Shown: positions 28,654-38,510, counted from the stretch's first letter. The stretch: DNA of 64,000 nucleotides from Pseudoalteromonas ruthenica (GCF_008808095.1 NZ_CP023396.1:2745501-2809500), one strand, 5' to 3'. Notes: generated from the sequence alone by a model not told the origin. Numbers and translations are program-made.

Positions 28654-29382
28654 ATGCGGTTCTACGTAGTTTGCTTATGTGTCATGGCCTTGCTGATTTC
28701 TTCATCGGTCAGTGCTCAGCCGTTAAAATATAATGTCAACGCCAGTGGAAGTTGGTACCCCTATGCTACGCAAAGCGCAAAGCACCCAGGCATTGTTCGC
28801 GAATACATCGCGGCAGTAATGAGCGAAGCAGAGATTGCTAGTCAACATGTGAGCTTGCCACCAAAACGCACCGTTCAGTCCATTCAAGCAAAGCAACTGG
28901 ATTTTGAAGTCATCAGTCCCAGTTGGCTTTCCCAAGCGCAGCGCCACGACGAAAAGTTTGTATTCTCTGCACCGCTGTTTCCTGTCGATGAGTATCTAGT
29001 GGCACTAACATCTAAAATACATCAATACCAAACACGCGACAGCATTTTTCGCCAAACAGTGGGCACGGTAAGAGGGTATTACTATCATGATGATAATAGG
29101 TTCGAACGTATGGATTTTAATAGCGAACGAGAGTTGATCCTAGCTCTACATCGAGGTCGCATTGATGTGGCGATCGTCGGCGATTTACCGGCTAAATATT
29201 GGGCTCATCGTTTGGGTGTTGATATCGTTTTAGGGGCTCGCCACTCGAGCGGACAGATGCATATCCGCTTGCTGCGCGAACATCAGCCGCTATTGCCTCG
29301 AGTGAATCAAGCAATTGAGGAGCTAAAAAGCCAAGGTTTCTATGAGAAGCTAAAGCAGCGATATATCGCGCTTTACCTGTAA
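28654..29382 (+). CDS. Periplasmic solute-binding protein (SBP_bac_3-like)
   Basis: This 242-residue protein has a signal peptide (1-21, cut after VSA). The rest follows the extracellular solute-binding family 3 plan: a YPYA-like ligand segment, PLFPVDEYLVALTSK at the domain switch and a C-terminal QAIEELKSQGFYEKLKQRY. No transporter genes are adjacent; orphan members of this type are frequent in Alteromonadales and may be sensors or residual amino-acid binders. Ligand unknown. Confidence 0.8.
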   Translation: MRFYVVCLCVMALLISSSVSAQPLKYNVNASGSWYPYATQSAKHPGIVREYIAAVMSEAEIASQHVSLPPKRTVQSIQAKQLDFEVISPSWLSQAQRHDEKFVFSAPLFPVDEYLVALTSKIHQYQTRDSIFRQTVGTVRGYYYHDDNRFERMDFNSERELILALHRGRIDVAIVGDLPAKYWAHRLGVDIVLGARHSSGQMHIRLLREHQPLLPRVNQAIEELKSQGFYEKLKQRYIALYL

Positions 29383-29445
29383 AACATTACCTTTTGTAAG
29401 GTTATTTTGGTTATAATTGCCATTTCTTCCTACCAAAAGTTAACT

Positions 29446-30012
29446 ATGAGTATTGAACAGACCCTCAAACAGCGTAGTAATAACACCTGCGAACTATGCG
29501 CCAGTCAAGATAACCTCAGCGTCTATGCGGTACCACCTGAAGGCGAAGCCCATTCAGATAAAGCTATTTTAGTCTGTGCCACCTGTGCAGCGCAGCTTAA
29601 TGGTGATGAGCAACTCAGCGCAACTCACTGGCATTGTTTAAATGACAGTATGTGGAGCCCAATCCCAGCAGTACAAGTTGTAGCTTGGCGGTTGTTGAAT
29701 CAATTAAGTACCGAGCACGGCTGGGCCATGGACATGCTTGATATGCTGTATTTGGATGAACCAACACAGCAATGGGCTCAGGCTGCCATTGCTGAAGAAG
29801 AAGATGTTATTCACCTCGACGCCAATGGCGTGCGCTTAAATGCAGGTGATACCGTGACACTTATTAAAGATCTTGATGTAAAAGGCTCAAGCTTGGTGGC
29901 GAAACGTGGCACCGCCGTGCGCAATATCAGCTTGACCTCTAACCCTGAACACATCGAAGGACGTGTAGACGGACAGCGCATAGTCATTGTCACGCAATAT
30001 GTAAAAAAATAA
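29446..30012 (+). CDS. PhnA/YjdM family zinc-ribbon protein
   Basis: The 188-residue protein has an N-terminal zinc ribbon with two CxxC pairs (CELC, residues 16-19, and CATC) and a C-terminal SH3-like domain containing LNAGDTVTLIKDLDVKGSS and the KRGTAVRNISL strand typical of PhnA/YjdM. Despite the name, the family is not shown to take part in phosphonate breakdown generally. The ATG at 29446 is the conserved start; 13 upstream codons are dispensable. Confidence 0.9.
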   Translation: MSIEQTLKQRSNNTCELCASQDNLSVYAVPPEGEAHSDKAILVCATCAAQLNGDEQLSATHWHCLNDSMWSPIPAVQVVAWRLLNQLSTEHGWAMDMLDMLYLDEPTQQWAQAAIAEEEDVIHLDANGVRLNAGDTVTLIKDLDVKGSSLVAKRGTAVRNISLTSNPEHIEGRVDGQRIVIVTQYVKK

Positions 30013-30103
30013 AAACCCCTCAGTGTCATGGCGATGTACTACATTAAGTACCTATTAATGCATATTTTCTTACACTTTCGTTAGCATTTAAGGAGTTTAT
30101 GTA

Positions 30104-30892
30104 ATGAGTATGAATGTCACTTTACCCGCCGTGGCTCTGACCACACTTCTACTTGGCGCTTGTAGCAGCTCAGTTGAGCCGCAACAGCAAAATATAGCTC
30201 CTGCGGTGCAGAGCAAAACCATGCAGGTTCAGGTTATGTACCGCGACCGCAGTTTGCTTCCGCCTGGGGCTGAGCTAAAGGTTACCTTAGCCGATGTTTC
30301 CTTGATGGACGCACCCGCAAAAGAACTGGCAAGTAAAACCCTGCCCTTGGAGGGAGCGCCTCCGTATAACGTTGAGCTAACCTTTGACTCGTCTGAAGTA
30401 ATCGCCAATATGCGTTACAGTGTGAGTGCCAAAGTCACTCGTAATGGCGAACTACTCTACATTACCACTGAGCACAACGATCCCTTTGGCACCGTACAGT
30501 CACAAAGCCCAATCAAAGTCATGATGGAAAAAGTTGCGAAGCCCGATGTGTCGCTGACGAATACCTATTGGAAGGCCATCACCATGAAAGGTAACAAGGT
30601 ACAAGTAACTGATCGTGAGCCGCATATGCAGTTTCACGATGATGGTAAAGTAAGTGGTTACTTAGGCTGCAACAACTTTACTGGCCAATATGTTAAGGGA
30701 CAACATTTCGGCTTGCGTTTTAAAGCAGTCGCTAGCACCAAGAAAATGTGTATGGACTCGATGGCGCAAGAAAGTGCAATGAGTGAAGCGTTAATGAACA
30801 CGTTCAGCTACGACATCATGGGTGAAAAACTGGTTTTGCGTGACGAGCAAGGGAGCAACTTAGCCACCTTTCAAGCTGTCTATTTCAACTAA
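30104..30892 (+). CDS. Lipoprotein with YbaY-like and META/HslJ domains
   Basis: A lipoprotein signal with lipobox LLLGAC places the lipidated Cys at residue 20. Residues 40-140 resemble the YbaY/pilotin-like domain (VQVMYRDRSLLPPGAELKV). Residues 150-260 are a META/HslJ domain with GYLGCNNFTGQY and KKMCMD, the usual disulfide Cys pair. Both domains occur in envelope-stress lipoproteins. AAGGAG precedes the ATG. It converges on the REC-EAL gene across a hairpin. Confidence 0.85.
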   Translation: MSMNVTLPAVALTTLLLGACSSSVEPQQQNIAPAVQSKTMQVQVMYRDRSLLPPGAELKVTLADVSLMDAPAKELASKTLPLEGAPPYNVELTFDSSEVIANMRYSVSAKVTRNGELLYITTEHNDPFGTVQSQSPIKVMMEKVAKPDVSLTNTYWKAITMKGNKVQVTDREPHMQFHDDGKVSGYLGCNNFTGQYVKGQHFGLRFKAVASTKKMCMDSMAQESAMSEALMNTFSYDIMGEKLVLRDEQGSNLATFQAVYFN

Positions 30893-30902
30893 AGAAGCTA
30901 CT

Positions 30903-30936
30903 GGGTTAACGCTGATGTCTTAGCACAGCGTTAGCC
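30903..30936. terminator. Hairpin between convergent genes
   Basis: GGGTTAACGCTG pairs imperfectly with CAGCGTTAGCCC across an 11-base loop, between the stop codons of the META lipoprotein and the REC-EAL protein. Probable shared terminator, without strong T-tracts. Confidence 0.55.
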
Positions 30937-30962
30937 CTAAATCGCGGCCAGCCTAGTGAAGG

Positions 30963-33155
30963 TTAGTTGCTCACCTTTAAGTAAGTATCAAGTTTTTTGC
31001 CATCTAGGGGCTGCGCATAGTAATAACCCTGCCCTTCGTGACAACCAATGGATTTTAAAAATTGCAGCTGTTGTTCGGTCTCAATGCCCTCTGCAATAAC
31101 CCGTAAATTCATTCTGTTAGCTAACGAGACCACTAGCTCGGCGATTTCACCGTTATCCTGCTCGGGGATCCCTTTAACAAAAGCTCGGTCTATCTTGAGC
31201 CGATCAAAGGGTAACTTGTGTAAGTAACTTAACGAGCAAAATCCAGTGCCAAAATCATCAATCGCCACGTCAATACCGTAACTTTTGAGCTCATTAAGCG
31301 TGCGTGTAACCTGCTCAACCTCGTCCATAACAACACTTTCGGTGATTTCCAACTCTATTTTATCACTGGGTACGGCAAAGCGTGCCAAGGTTTGCGCAAC
31401 GCTCTGAGCATAATCAGACGCTTTAAACTGTGGCACCGAGACATTCACCGATATTTGCATATCAACGCCATGCTGGGCTAGCTCTCGCTGTTTGGCACAG
31501 GCCTGTTCAAGCACCCACTGGCCAATCTCTATAATCATCCCCGCGTCTTCAGCCAAAGGCACAAATACGGCCGGAGAAATAAACTGACCTTGCCCTATCG
31601 GCCAACGCAATAGTGCCTCACAACCATAAGGCTGCGCCGTTGCCAAATCTACTTGCGGTTGGTACCACACCTCTAGTTTGCCATCTGCAAAGTCTTCCCG
31701 TAGGCGTCTTATCATCGCCAAGCGATGGCTCACCTGCTCTTCCATTTGTTTATCAAAGTAGCAGTAACTATGGCTAATATCGGCTTTAGCATGGCTTAAT
31801 GCGATCGACGCTCGCTTTAAGGTGCCCAGCGCACTGCTGTCAAAATGAGGCTGAGTGCACAATCCAAAGGTAAAATTTAAATGCAGCTGATGCTCAGCCG
31901 CGATAAAGGGCGCACGCAACAACTGCTGTAATTGCGCAAAGGGGAGTTGCTCCTCATTACTTACTACAGCGAAGAGATCTGCGCCAAGCCGCGCTACGAC
32001 TTGCGTCTGTTGATGCTGCGCTTGCAAACGCTGCGCCACAGCAACTAACAGTAAATTACCAATATCGTGGCTGAGCCCTTCATTGATGTCGGCAAACCGG
32101 GCAATATCAATCAGTACTAAATAATCGTGGGCGTTGGTGTTTTTTTGTAAGCGCTCCAAAGCGGCGATAAAGCCGTTACGTGAACATAACCCGGTAAGTG
32201 AGTCTTTAAACGCAACATTGCGTAACCTATCCACCAACAGTACGTTGTCGAGGCCTACACCCACATTGGTTAAAAGTAGGTCAATGTATTGCATCAGCGC
32301 ATGCTCAATAATGTGTTCACCCTCAAGGCAAATGACATACTGCTGTTGTTTGGCACGAAAGAAAAAGCTCACCGAGTGTTCGTTATGCTGGTGCTGAGCT
32401 AATTTAAAACTGGCTTTGATCTGCTCTTTTACAGAGGCCGTTAAAGCGCTTTCTTCGAGATGTTGGTGATGCACATTTTGATACTCACCAGTGCCCCCAT
32501 AGACAATCTCCACACCGTCATCATCTAAGCCACACACCACCCCTTGTTGCGGACCCGCTGTAAAATGAGCAAGGTGTTTAATCGCTGCGCGACTCAAAGG
32601 CAGTAACTGACTAAAATTCAGTATTTGCTCACTTGCCAGCAGCACTTGGGAAAGGGCATGACTTTGCATAGATAATTGCGTTACCTGCTGGTGCGAGCGC
32701 AAGGCCGTTACCATGGTGGTGGCAAGCTTCGAGCGGGTCAGTTCAGTTTTAGTGCGGTAGTCATTAATATCATATTGACGGATGATCTGCTCTTCAGGGG
32801 CATAACCTGGCTGCCCTGTACGCAACACAATGCGTACCACGTGATTTTTTAACTCTTCACGCACCCGTTTGGCAACAATTAACCCGGCGTCGTCGCTTTC
32901 CATAACAACATCAAGTAACACCACAGAAATAAGCGGATTGTCACGCAAAATATCAACCGCTTGCGTACCATTAAAAGCGTGATGAAAGCGCAACCCCTTA
33001 CCGTTGAGCTCAAAGTTAGACAAGGCTAACTCCGTCACTGAGTGTATTTCAGAGTCGTCATCAACAATGAGCACATCCCAAAACTCTTGGGGTTTAGCCG
33101 GCTCCTCGTCAAATTCTTCATTAAGAAAAATAAAATCACTACTTGGCGAAGACAT
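30963..33155 (-). CDS. REC-DUF3369-GGDEF(degenerate)-EAL response regulator
   Basis: The 730-residue protein has a receiver domain (about 25-150) with acceptor Asp82 in VVLLDVVM, a DUF3369 sensory region (about 165-305), a GGDEF-like domain whose signature has decayed to RLGADLF, and an EAL domain (about 475-725) with intact CEALLRWP, NVSVPQF, LEITES, IDDFGTGF and AEGIE. It should be a c-di-GMP phosphodiesterase gated by phosphorylation, with the GGDEF part acting as a regulatory site. No cognate kinase is adjacent. Confidence 0.92.
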   Translation of the reverse strand: MSSPSSDFIFLNEEFDEEPAKPQEFWDVLIVDDDSEIHSVTELALSNFELNGKGLRFHHAFNGTQAVDILRDNPLISVVLLDVVMESDDAGLIVAKRVREELKNHVVRIVLRTGQPGYAPEEQIIRQYDINDYRTKTELTRSKLATTMVTALRSHQQVTQLSMQSHALSQVLLASEQILNFSQLLPLSRAAIKHLAHFTAGPQQGVVCGLDDDGVEIVYGGTGEYQNVHHQHLEESALTASVKEQIKASFKLAQHQHNEHSVSFFFRAKQQQYVICLEGEHIIEHALMQYIDLLLTNVGVGLDNVLLVDRLRNVAFKDSLTGLCSRNGFIAALERLQKNTNAHDYLVLIDIARFADINEGLSHDIGNLLLVAVAQRLQAQHQQTQVVARLGADLFAVVSNEEQLPFAQLQQLLRAPFIAAEHQLHLNFTFGLCTQPHFDSSALGTLKRASIALSHAKADISHSYCYFDKQMEEQVSHRLAMIRRLREDFADGKLEVWYQPQVDLATAQPYGCEALLRWPIGQGQFISPAVFVPLAEDAGMIIEIGQWVLEQACAKQRELAQHGVDMQISVNVSVPQFKASDYAQSVAQTLARFAVPSDKIELEITESVVMDEVEQVTRTLNELKSYGIDVAIDDFGTGFCSLSYLHKLPFDRLKIDRAFVKGIPEQDNGEIAELVVSLANRMNLRVIAEGIETEQQLQFLKSIGCHEGQGYYYAQPLDGKKLDTYLKVSN

Positions 33156-33297
33156 AGCCTTCCTTCGAAACCGTAAACAATCGAATATTCACTTACTTAG
33201 ATGAGCAATATTCACAACTACGGAGATAGAAAATTAAGTTCTAACAGTATAGTCTAATCTTTCGACTATGCTTTTTGTGTTTCTGCGCAGAGGTACT

Positions 33298-33837
33298 GTG
33301 ATAACCCTAGCACGCAATGTAATAAAAACTCTAGTTTTACTCGCGCTCATACTGGTGCTGATTGGCCTTATCGCCAAGCAACATTATCGCGTTGAGCGCA
33401 GTATTACTCTGGATGTGCCGAGCGCAGCGATAAAGCCTTGGCTGTGGGATTTAACTCAGTGGCAACAATGGCTTGCGCTACGCCAATTCGACCAACAAGC
33501 TCGTTTAGAAGTTCGTGCGCAAACCCAGGGAGTTGGCGCTCATTTAGGCTGGCAAGGGCAACGCTCCCGAGGGGAACTAAGTATTGTCAGTGACAGTGCA
33601 TCTACTCTCAACTATCAATTACTGGTCAATAACGAATACCTCTCGCATGGCCAGTTTCAATTAATCAGTTCAGGGGAGCAGACCCGTATCTTATGGCAGC
33701 AACAAGGTGAAATCACTCTACCCGTCATTGGCCCCTATTTGGTCTGGTTTACCGAATATACCCTCGCTAATACCATGACTCATAGCCTAAATAATTTAAA
33801 AACAGTGGTGGAATTGGAGCACAAGGATGAGCAGTAA
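33298..33837 (+). CDS. Membrane-anchored SRPBCC (polyketide cyclase-like) protein
   Basis: A membrane helix (about 7-27) is followed by an SRPBCC/START-type domain with YRVERSITLDVP and a WQQWLA segment near the first strand-helix junction. The ligand is unknown. I prefer the GTG at 33298, which has GAGG 4 bases before it; an in-frame ATG at 33268 has no ribosome site. It overlaps the next gene by 11 bases, so the two are coupled. Confidence 0.75.
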   Translation: MITLARNVIKTLVLLALILVLIGLIAKQHYRVERSITLDVPSAAIKPWLWDLTQWQQWLALRQFDQQARLEVRAQTQGVGAHLGWQGQRSRGELSIVSDSASTLNYQLLVNNEYLSHGQFQLISSGEQTRILWQQQGEITLPVIGPYLVWFTEYTLANTMTHSLNNLKTVVELEHKDEQ

Positions 33838-34705
33838 AACCTTCACCGCGCAAACCAAACTGGCGCAACTTATTGCCCAACGAGTTGGTTTTAAAATAAA
33901 AAAACAGCGCAACTCTTTACCTGTACCGGCCCAAGAAGGAGGCTATTCCCGCCAAGGAGCTCGCCCCAGTGGGTTTGTATTCGATCAACGAGTGCCTCTT
34001 GCAGAGCGAGCCCTCAAACGTGAAGAGCTCAAGCGCCTAAGACAGCAACACAATATAGAGTCAATACTCGCCCAGGCCATGCAATACTGCCCAGACACTA
34101 AAACCGATGGCTATGTTGACCCTGATTGGTTTGAGCGCTTTATGTCGCTTGCCGAAGACTCCGCAACAGCGTCCATGCAGCAGTTATGGGCAAAAATTCT
34201 TGCTGGAGAAACGCTGGCTCCGGGGACCTTTAGTATCAAGAGCTTGCAAACCCTAAAGCAAATGACCCAGCGCGAGGCACTGGCTATACAAAAAGCCGCT
34301 GCACTGTGTGCTCAGCTCGACTTTGATCATTCTCATATTATTTTATTGGGTTATTACAAACGCCCGTCGTTATTCGACTTACTGCGCAAAGGCAATAAGG
34401 AGCAACTCAACTTGGCCAAGGCGGGACTCAGTTACCCTCAAATATTAACCTTGATGGATTGCGCTGTGCTGTATCGCAAAGAAATTGAGTCAGCGAACTT
34501 TCGCGCCAAACAGCAGCTAAAACTGCGCTTTTACGATACCTCATTAACGCTCACAGCCAAAAACAGTGACTTAGTTCTGAGCTACTACAAATTCACCCAA
34601 ACGGGTGATGAATTAAGGCGGTTGCTGCGTGCCACATTGAGCCCTACGTTTAAGCAAGCAATAGAGCAAGCACTGCAGCGTGACTTCGAATTAGAGTGGT
34701 CATAA
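33827..34705 (+). CDS. TIGR03899/DUF2806-like conserved protein
   Basis: The 292-residue soluble protein is recognised as a TIGR03899-type protein of marine gammaproteobacteria from its layout: a basic N-terminus, a helical region with DPDWFERFMSLAEDSATASMQQLWAKILAGE, and a C-terminal alpha/beta part. DUF2806 proteins share the WAKILAGE-type segment. Function unknown. It is cotranscribed with the SRPBCC gene. Confidence 0.75.
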   Translation: MSSKTFTAQTKLAQLIAQRVGFKIKKQRNSLPVPAQEGGYSRQGARPSGFVFDQRVPLAERALKREELKRLRQQHNIESILAQAMQYCPDTKTDGYVDPDWFERFMSLAEDSATASMQQLWAKILAGETLAPGTFSIKSLQTLKQMTQREALAIQKAAALCAQLDFDHSHIILLGYYKRPSLFDLLRKGNKEQLNLAKAGLSYPQILTLMDCAVLYRKEIESANFRAKQQLKLRFYDTSLTLTAKNSDLVLSYYKFTQTGDELRRLLRATLSPTFKQAIEQALQRDFELEWS

Positions 34706-34711
34706 ATACAG

Positions 34712-34735
34712 AAAAAGCGGCCTGCGCCGCTTTTT
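34712..34735. terminator. Bidirectional terminator
   Basis: AAAAAGCGGC-CTGC-GCCGCTTTTT forms a perfect 10-bp stem with A and T tracts, serving both the TIGR03899 gene and the convergent outer-membrane protein gene. Confidence 0.92.
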
Positions 34736-34748
34736 CAAAGTTTACTAT

Positions 34749-35510
34749 TTAGAAGTGAACTTGTAGTCCTGCAAAGGGGCCTGAAACATCAATATCAGTA
34801 TTGATATCATCAACATCATCAAGTTCAATCATCATCGCTCGGTAGCCTGCACGTACAGCCACATCCACCGCTAGATTATCAATAAACTCCCACTGCACCC
34901 CGACTTGGTAGTCATGCACGGTACTGTCATCTAATGCGAAAAAGCTGCCCTCAGCAAATGCGCTCAAGCCAGTAAAAGGTAAGCCCACTTCACCGCGACC
35001 ATACACTAGTGGCACAAACCCTGAGTAATCAACGCGCACAGACGAACTGTTGTCGGCCTGGGCAACATAAATATCGCCGTCAAACTGTTTCGCGCTCAAA
35101 CCTAAATCAATCGACACCGCATCGTTATCAAAAATCTCATAGTAAAGCACATAATCGGTGTGACTAAGCTCTGCATTAGTCATGATGTTGCTGCCTACAG
35201 CAAAATCGACTCCCTCAAATTCAAAGGTTTGGTTAAGCAATGCTCCGCCACTGATGTCCATCTCCGTGTAACGTAGCTTGACGTTAGGAACCAAAGGAAC
35301 TGGATGCTCCAATGCTGCGTAGTAGCTGGTGAAGGTTTCATCATCGAAGTTGAAATCTTGCTGCGCATAGCCTTTGCTGCCAAAGCTACCTTCTGGCTCA
35401 GCCTGCCAACCTTCGGCCCCCACATAAAGGCCTAACACGGTATCAGCATGGGCCATTGGCGCCATCGCTGCAAGAGATAAACCTGCAGCCACAAAGTATT
35501 GTTTCATCAT
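34749..35510 (-). CDS. TIGR04219 outer-membrane beta-barrel protein
   Basis: The 253-residue protein has a signal peptide ending AHA-DTVLG (residue 22), alternating amphipathic strands and a C-terminal Phe (LQVHF), typical of small outer-membrane barrels. It begins with VLGLYVGAEGWQ, matching the TIGR04219 family found in Vibrio, Shewanella and Pseudoalteromonas. Function unknown. It follows the DUF2333 gene by 9 bases on the same strand. Confidence 0.82.
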   Translation of the reverse strand: MMKQYFVAAGLSLAAMAPMAHADTVLGLYVGAEGWQAEPEGSFGSKGYAQQDFNFDDETFTSYYAALEHPVPLVPNVKLRYTEMDISGGALLNQTFEFEGVDFAVGSNIMTNAELSHTDYVLYYEIFDNDAVSIDLGLSAKQFDGDIYVAQADNSSSVRVDYSGFVPLVYGRGEVGLPFTGLSAFAEGSFFALDDSTVHDYQVGVQWEFIDNLAVDVAVRAGYRAMMIELDDVDDINTDIDVSGPFAGLQVHF

Positions 35511-35519
35511 CTACCCTTT

Positions 35520-36506
35520 TTATCCTTGTGCGAGTAACTCGCTTAACTCAATTAGTGCCGCATTAGCACGAGAAATATAATTTGCCATCACTAACGAATG
35601 GTTAGCTACAAGGCCAAAGCCACTGCCGTTAAGCACCATAGGGCTCCACACAGGCTCTTGTGTTGCTTCCAGCTCGCGAATAATTTGCTGGACGCTTACC
35701 TTAGCATTTTTCTTTTCCAAAACATCGGCAAAATCGTGCTCAATAGCGTGCAGGAAATGCAGCAACGCCCAGGTAGCTCCCCGAGATTCATAAAACACAT
35801 CGTCAATTTCCCACCAAGAGGTGCGCACCTCTTGCTGCATGGGTGCATATGTCGCTTGATGTGCTTCGCGATCGCCAGCCAAATCGGTATTAACACGCTC
35901 TTGTCCCACGCTGGCGCTGAGGCGTTGGCTGAGGCTACCCAAACGCTTTTCAGCCTCTTTTACCCAAGTACGTAAATTATCTGCACGGGCATAAAACTGA
36001 CTTTGTCTGTCGTTACTGTCCGCGATTTGACTGCGGTAGGCAATCAGGTAATCAATGCCTTTTTGATACTCACCTTCGGCACTGGGCCACATCCAAGCTG
36101 TGCTACTGATATTAAACTGCGGTTGCGCTTTTTTCAGTGACGGGTGCTCCGTGGATTGCGACTGTGAACGGCTAAAGTCTTTACGCATCGACAACGCTAA
36201 ATCACGGGTCATCTCCAGCGCTCCGTATTCCCAGGCCGGCATGTTGTCCATCAACACGCTGGGTGGAGCCATATCGTTACTAAGGTAGCCACCCGGTTTG
36301 TCGAGTAATGTTTGCGCGACATTAATCAACGTCGACGTGGTCACATAACCTGTTACTAAGCGCTCATTTCGTTCGCTAGCTTGCTGTTTTGCCTTTTCTA
36401 CTACATCGAAGCGATCGGGCTCAATGCTCCAATAAACGGCAATGAGATAAAATAATAAAAACAATGCAGCAATGGCTGCGGCAATCTTTCCTTTATGCTG
36501 AGACAT
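35520..36506 (-). CDS. DUF2333 family membrane-anchored protein
   Basis: The 328-residue protein has one N-terminal membrane helix (8-28) followed by SIEPDRFDV and a large periplasmic helical domain, as in DUF2333. NGSGFGLVANHSLVMANYISRANAA near the C-terminus is the conserved family block. Function is not established. Its stop is 9 bases from the next start, and it follows the PCu(A)C gene by 8 bases, so all three envelope genes are probably one transcript. Confidence 0.88.
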   Translation of the reverse strand: MSQHKGKIAAAIAALFLLFYLIAVYWSIEPDRFDVVEKAKQQASERNERLVTGYVTTSTLINVAQTLLDKPGGYLSNDMAPPSVLMDNMPAWEYGALEMTRDLALSMRKDFSRSQSQSTEHPSLKKAQPQFNISSTAWMWPSAEGEYQKGIDYLIAYRSQIADSNDRQSQFYARADNLRTWVKEAEKRLGSLSQRLSASVGQERVNTDLAGDREAHQATYAPMQQEVRTSWWEIDDVFYESRGATWALLHFLHAIEHDFADVLEKKNAKVSVQQIIRELEATQEPVWSPMVLNGSGFGLVANHSLVMANYISRANAALIELSELLAQG

Positions 36507-36514
36507 AATAACTC

Positions 36515-37000
36515 CTAGTGATGATGGTGCTGATGTTCATCGCTGTTATTGTCTTGCGACTGTTCAAGCAAGTTATAGATGCGTGCCTGTGTGAACACAC
36601 GGTCGCCATCGGCAAAATACAGGGTCATTTTCAGTTGCTCACCGGCTACCAGTTTCTGACTTGGCGCAAATAGCATTAAGTGTAGTCCACCGGGTTGAAA
36701 TACCTGTGTTTGGTGCGCAGGAACCTGTAACTCTTCAAGCTTACGCATTTGCATCATGCCATTTTTATGTTCATGAGTATGAATCTCCACACGCCCGAGG
36801 GTCTCGATCTCGACCTTTTTCAGTACTCGGTCATGATCGCTGTGGTTCATTAACGTAAGGTATCCTACCGAGCTCTCGCTAGCAGGTAAGAAGGTCCGCA
36901 CCTTGGCTTCACTCACCATAAGTTCGCCATGAGCAGCACTGTGAAAACTGAGCAGTAACGACACTGCACAGATGAGGGTACCTAGGGTTGTACGCAGCAT
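36515..37000 (-). CDS. PCu(A)C periplasmic copper chaperone with His tail
   Basis: The 161-residue protein has a signal peptide (1-24) and a DUF461/PCu(A)C domain with ligands arranged H-x10-M-x21-H-x-M in VEIHTHEHKNGMMQM and GLHLMLF. PCuAC proteins deliver Cu(I) to cytochrome oxidase. The C-terminus is unusual: DEHQHHHH adds a His-rich metal site. It is separated from the cus operon by 10 kb, so copper delivery and copper export are encoded apart. Confidence 0.9.
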   Translation of the reverse strand: MLRTTLGTLICAVSLLLSFHSAAHGELMVSEAKVRTFLPASESSVGYLTLMNHSDHDRVLKKVEIETLGRVEIHTHEHKNGMMQMRKLEELQVPAHQTQVFQPGGLHLMLFAPSQKLVAGEQLKMTLYFADGDRVFTQARIYNLLEQSQDNNSDEHQHHHH

Positions 37001-37132
37001 AGCGCTTCCTTGTTATATTACTTTAACTGTACCCTAATATAGCTTAATGACGCCTGAGTGTCTGTAATAAAATCAGTGTACTAGCCGCAAATAGAGCGTT
37101 ATTTGCAGCCATGGTTGTACGTGTTCATATGG

Positions 37133-37339
37133 CTAAACCACGATGTGCTCGTCAAACACGAAATGACAAATAAGGTAGATAGCTGCCACCAGCACTGGGG
37201 CATTTAAGAACAAGATCACCATCGCTACGCGGGTGAGCCAAACAGGTAGGTTATGACGTTTCGCAAAGCCGGCACACACACCCGATAACTTCTTATCCAA
37301 GGCATCGCGATAAAAGCGTTGATAGCTAGAGTCTCGCAT
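37133..37339 (-). CDS. PspC-domain protein
   Basis: The 68-residue PspC domain has KKLSGVCAGFAKRHNLPVWLTRV followed by a hydrophobic helix (about 38-60). Stand-alone PspC domains are envelope-stress related membrane proteins. No pspA or pspB lies beside it. It ends 144 bases after the dusA stop on the same strand. Confidence 0.9.
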   Translation of the reverse strand: MRDSSYQRFYRDALDKKLSGVCAGFAKRHNLPVWLTRVAMVILFLNAPVLVAAIYLICHFVFDEHIVV

Positions 37340-37483
37340 GGAATACTCCTATTAGTTTAATTCACTAAGTGAGCATCAAGTTACATGCCAAAACTCATCA
37401 CACTGAAAAATAAAGGGTTTCGATTTAAATCACCTTTATGCAATTAGCAAAATAGCTATTTTTTAGTGTATTTAGCAATAAAG

Positions 37484-38491
37484 TTAGCGGACAAAGCTCA
37501 GTGCTGTGACTAAAGTATCGGCCGTGGCATCTTGCTTGTGGCCATTTTCAGATAAATGACGACGGTAACCACGGGCACCTGGCATGCCCTGAAATAACCC
37601 CAACATATGCCGAGCGATATGCCAAAAGCGCGCGCCTTGGCGCATCTCGTCATCAATATAGCTAAGCATTTTTTCTGCCACTTGATGGCGGCTCAGTGTG
37701 CAACCCTCTAAGCCATATAATGCGGCATCTACTTCGGCCAGTAAGTAAGGGTTACTGTATGCTTCTCGGCCAATCATTACACCGTCAACATGCGCCAAGT
37801 GATGTTCACATTCAGCGATGGTTTTAATCCCCCCATTGATGCTGATATGAAGGTGGGGAAAGTCTTTTTTAAGCTGATACACACGCGGGTAGTCAAGGGG
37901 GGGAACCTCGCGGTTTTGCTTCGGGCTCAAACCTTGCAGCCACGCCTTGCGGGCATGAATGATAAAATCATCGCAGCCGACCTTGTGACTCGCCTCTATC
38001 AACGCCAGCAAGAACTCGTAACTGTCTTGCTCATCGATGCCGATACGGGTTTTTACCGTCACGGGGAGGTCAGTGACCGCCTTCATTGCATCCACCCCCT
38101 GTGCGACTAGCTCTGGCTCAGCCATTAAGCAGGCGCCAAAGCGACCATTTTGCACCCGGTCCGACGGACAGCCCACATTTAAGTTGATTTCCGCATAGCC
38201 TCGTTGTGCCGCTAACTTCGCGCAATGAGCCAACTCGTCAGGGTTTGAGCCACCCAATTGCAGCGCCACTGGCTGCTCATGCTGGTTAAAGTGCAAATAG
38301 TCACCCCTGCCATGGATAATAGCGCCGGTGGTGATCATCTCGGTATACAGCACCGCCTCTTTACTCATAATACGATGAAAAGTACGGCAGTGGCGATCAG
38401 TCCAATCCAGCATCGGAGCAACACTAAAACGCCTAAAGCTTGAATCGCTTGATTTTACTGGCCTAAGACCTTGTTCAGTGGTGTTTTTCAT
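37484..38491 (-). CDS. dusA: tRNA-dihydrouridine(20/20a) synthase DusA
   Basis: The 335-residue flavoenzyme reduces U20/U20a in tRNA. Visible are the FMN-binding N-terminal [26 protein letters not shown] with the catalytic Cys, the INGGI loop and the C-terminal helical domain. The 5' end is interrupted by a prophage in the sense that the integrase begins 108 bases upstream; the first about 25 codons and the promoter are probably phage-supplied, restoring a full reading frame. Confidence 0.96.
   Translation of the reverse strand: MKNTTEQGLRPVKSSDSSFRRFSVAPMLDWTDRHCRTFHRIMSKEAVLYTEMITTGAIIHGRGDYLHFNQHEQPVALQLGGSNPDELAHCAKLAAQRGYAEINLNVGCPSDRVQNGRFGACLMAEPELVAQGVDAMKAVTDLPVTVKTRIGIDEQDSYEFLLALIEASHKVGCDDFIIHARKAWLQGLSPKQNREVPPLDYPRVYQLKKDFPHLHISINGGIKTIAECEHHLAHVDGVMIGREAYSNPYLLAEVDAALYGLEGCTLSRHQVAEKMLSYIDDEMRQGARFWHIARHMLGLFQGMPGARGYRRHLSENGHKQDATADTLVTALSFVR
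38390..38413 (-). other. Candidate prophage attachment core in the 5' end of dusA
   Basis: This is the dusA segment encoding MLDWTDRH. Integrases of dusA-specific elements are known to recombine within this conserved coding segment near the start of dusA, leaving an intact gene. Its position 190-210 bases from the integrase start fits. The partner copy would be at the far prophage end, outside the window, so the exact core cannot be fixed here. Confidence 0.5.
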
Positions 38492-38510
38492 ATACTCTCA
38501 ACTGCCCCAA

